From contig CAIUYS010000101.1 in the NCBI GenBank assembly GCA_903903365.1, forward strand, positions 1 through 6,225: a stretch of 6,225 bases of DNA, read 5' to 3'. The notes beneath the pieces are model-generated. The model saw only the letters and a program-made list of their open reading frames with translations, was not told the origin of the DNA and searched no databases. The stretch comes from an uncultured Methylococcaceae bacterium. Lineage in GTDB: Bacteria > Pseudomonadota > Gammaproteobacteria > Methylococcales > Methylomonadaceae. The position numbers and the translations under genes were made by a program. Below are positions 5,849 through 6,225 of this stretch, in pieces; position 1 is the first letter of the stretch; each line of letters starts with the position of its first letter.

Positions 5849-6058
5849 CTGGTTCCCAAGCTGGAGCTCTCGTCATTATACACAAGTGCCTGCCGGAGTT
5901 TGGGAGCCTGTGCAACTCGTGGAGGTCAGGCTCTGCCTGACTGTCAGGCAAAGCCTGACCTCCATTGCAGGCGCATTCCCAATCCCGGCAGGAATAACGA
6001 GCTTTGGGTGTCCTCACATACTTGTGTATAACGACGAGAGCTGGAGCTTGGGAGCCAG
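5849..6058. repeat. Composite nested palindrome (about 210 bp), REP/MITE-like
   Basis: The outer arms at 5851-5887 and 6020-6056 match as inverted repeats at 33 of 37 positions, and pairing extends 2 bp further outward. Inside, CCTGCCGG (5889-5896) pairs with CCGGCAGG (5985-5992), TTGGGA (5900-5905) with TCCCAA (5977-5982), and GCCTGTGCAA (5906-5915) with TTGCAGGC (5966-5973) allowing a 2-base gap. The centre is a strong hairpin at 5921-5963. The right side has about 27 extra bases (5993-6019) that partly resemble the outer arm (ATAACGAGCT). No transposase is encoded. It reads as a nonautonomous or REP-derived mobile palindrome, or several repeats inserted into one another. Confidence 0.8.
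5921..5963. repeat. Central 20-bp hairpin of the composite palindrome
   Basis: Arms at 5921-5940 and 5944-5963 are reverse complements at 19 of 20 positions, with the 3-base loop CTG. The core unit is GGAGGTCAGGCT with its complement AGCCTGACCTCC, and the unit TCAGGC/GCCTGA recurs inside each arm. This is typical of extragenic palindromic (REP-type) elements and would also form a very stable RNA hairpin that could stop or stabilise transcripts. Confidence 0.85.
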
Positions 6059-6061
6059 CGT

Positions 6062-6225
6062 GGTGGTCAAGATTATCTTCAACTCAGACCGACTTATTCT
6101 ATTTGGTTGCTTGCAGAAAACCTGATTAGTGCTGATAACGAGACCGTGCATCATTATAAAATGCGTGATGAACAAGGCAACACCTTGACGCAACATGGCG
6201 GTATATGGCTGCTGGAACTAAAAAA
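6062..6225 (+). pseudogene. 5'-truncated PD-(D/E)XK nuclease family transposase (Rpn-like), continues past window
   Basis: The frame starting at 6062 reads GGQDYLQLRPTYSIWLLAEN, then HHYKMRDEQGNTLTQHGGIWLLELK to the window edge. DY.QLRPTYSIWLL followed by HHY.MRDE and HGGIWLLEL is the pattern of the middle of PD-(D/E)XK nuclease family transposases related to Rpn/YhgA recombination-promoting nucleases, where it lies roughly 90-150 residues into a protein of about 300. The upstream part of this family, which holds the catalytic residues, is absent: the open frame reaches back only to a stop at 6029-6031, contains no ATG or GTG start, and enters the composite palindrome at 6058. No N-terminal fragment is recognisable to the left of the palindrome either. 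The gene is therefore a 5'-deleted remnant with the repeat fused to its broken end; the 3' part lies outside the window. Confidence 0.75.

Noticed and set aside
5808..6017. 69-codon open frame on the minus strand
   Set aside because: Nearly all of it is palindromic repeat; there is no family resemblance and no supporting ribosome binding site.
5748..6125. 125-codon open frame on the plus strand
   Set aside because: It starts inside the DUF1640-like gene in another frame and runs through the composite palindrome, so its sequence is an accident of repeat DNA.

Overview
The window looks like chromosomal DNA of a moderate-GC Gram-negative gammaproteobacterium. The outer-membrane-type lipoprotein with a SPOR domain, the protein families and the repeat style are what I would expect of a methanotroph of the order Methylococcales (Methylobacter/Methylomonas type). 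That placement is inference; no taxonomic marker gene is present.

Layout, left to right. (1) Positions 1-123 hold two blocks of 7-bp repeats in opposite orientation. (2) Two glycosyltransferase genes, GT4 (161-1363) and a rhamnosyltransferase-like GT2 (1360-2283), overlap by ATGA and form a small polysaccharide assembly unit. (3) A lipoprotein L,D-transpeptidase with LysM, YkuD and SPOR parts (2393-3754) acts on peptidoglycan. (4) A short intergenic region (3755-3869) is dense with inverted repeats and a hairpin over the ribosome binding site. (5) It precedes a 503-residue protein (3870-5381) that I cannot assign to a named family. Its C-terminal half carries blocks resembling the RelA/SpoT (p)ppGpp synthetase fold in the right order. 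(6) A small DUF1640-like coiled-coil protein with a C-terminal membrane segment follows (5569-5811). (7) A roughly 210-bp nested imperfect palindrome (5849-6058) directly abuts the remaining part of a PD-(D/E)XK nuclease/transposase-family gene (6062 to the window edge) that has lost its N-terminus.

All genes are on the + strand, but they do not form one pathway. The two glycosyltransferases clearly work together; the L,D-transpeptidase shares only a cell-envelope theme with them. The 3870 gene appears to be a separate transcription unit with its own control region. The right end is an accessory, repeat-rich zone. The most promising undescribed item is the RelA/SpoT-like protein with its structured leader; next is the composite palindrome and its relation to the broken nuclease gene.
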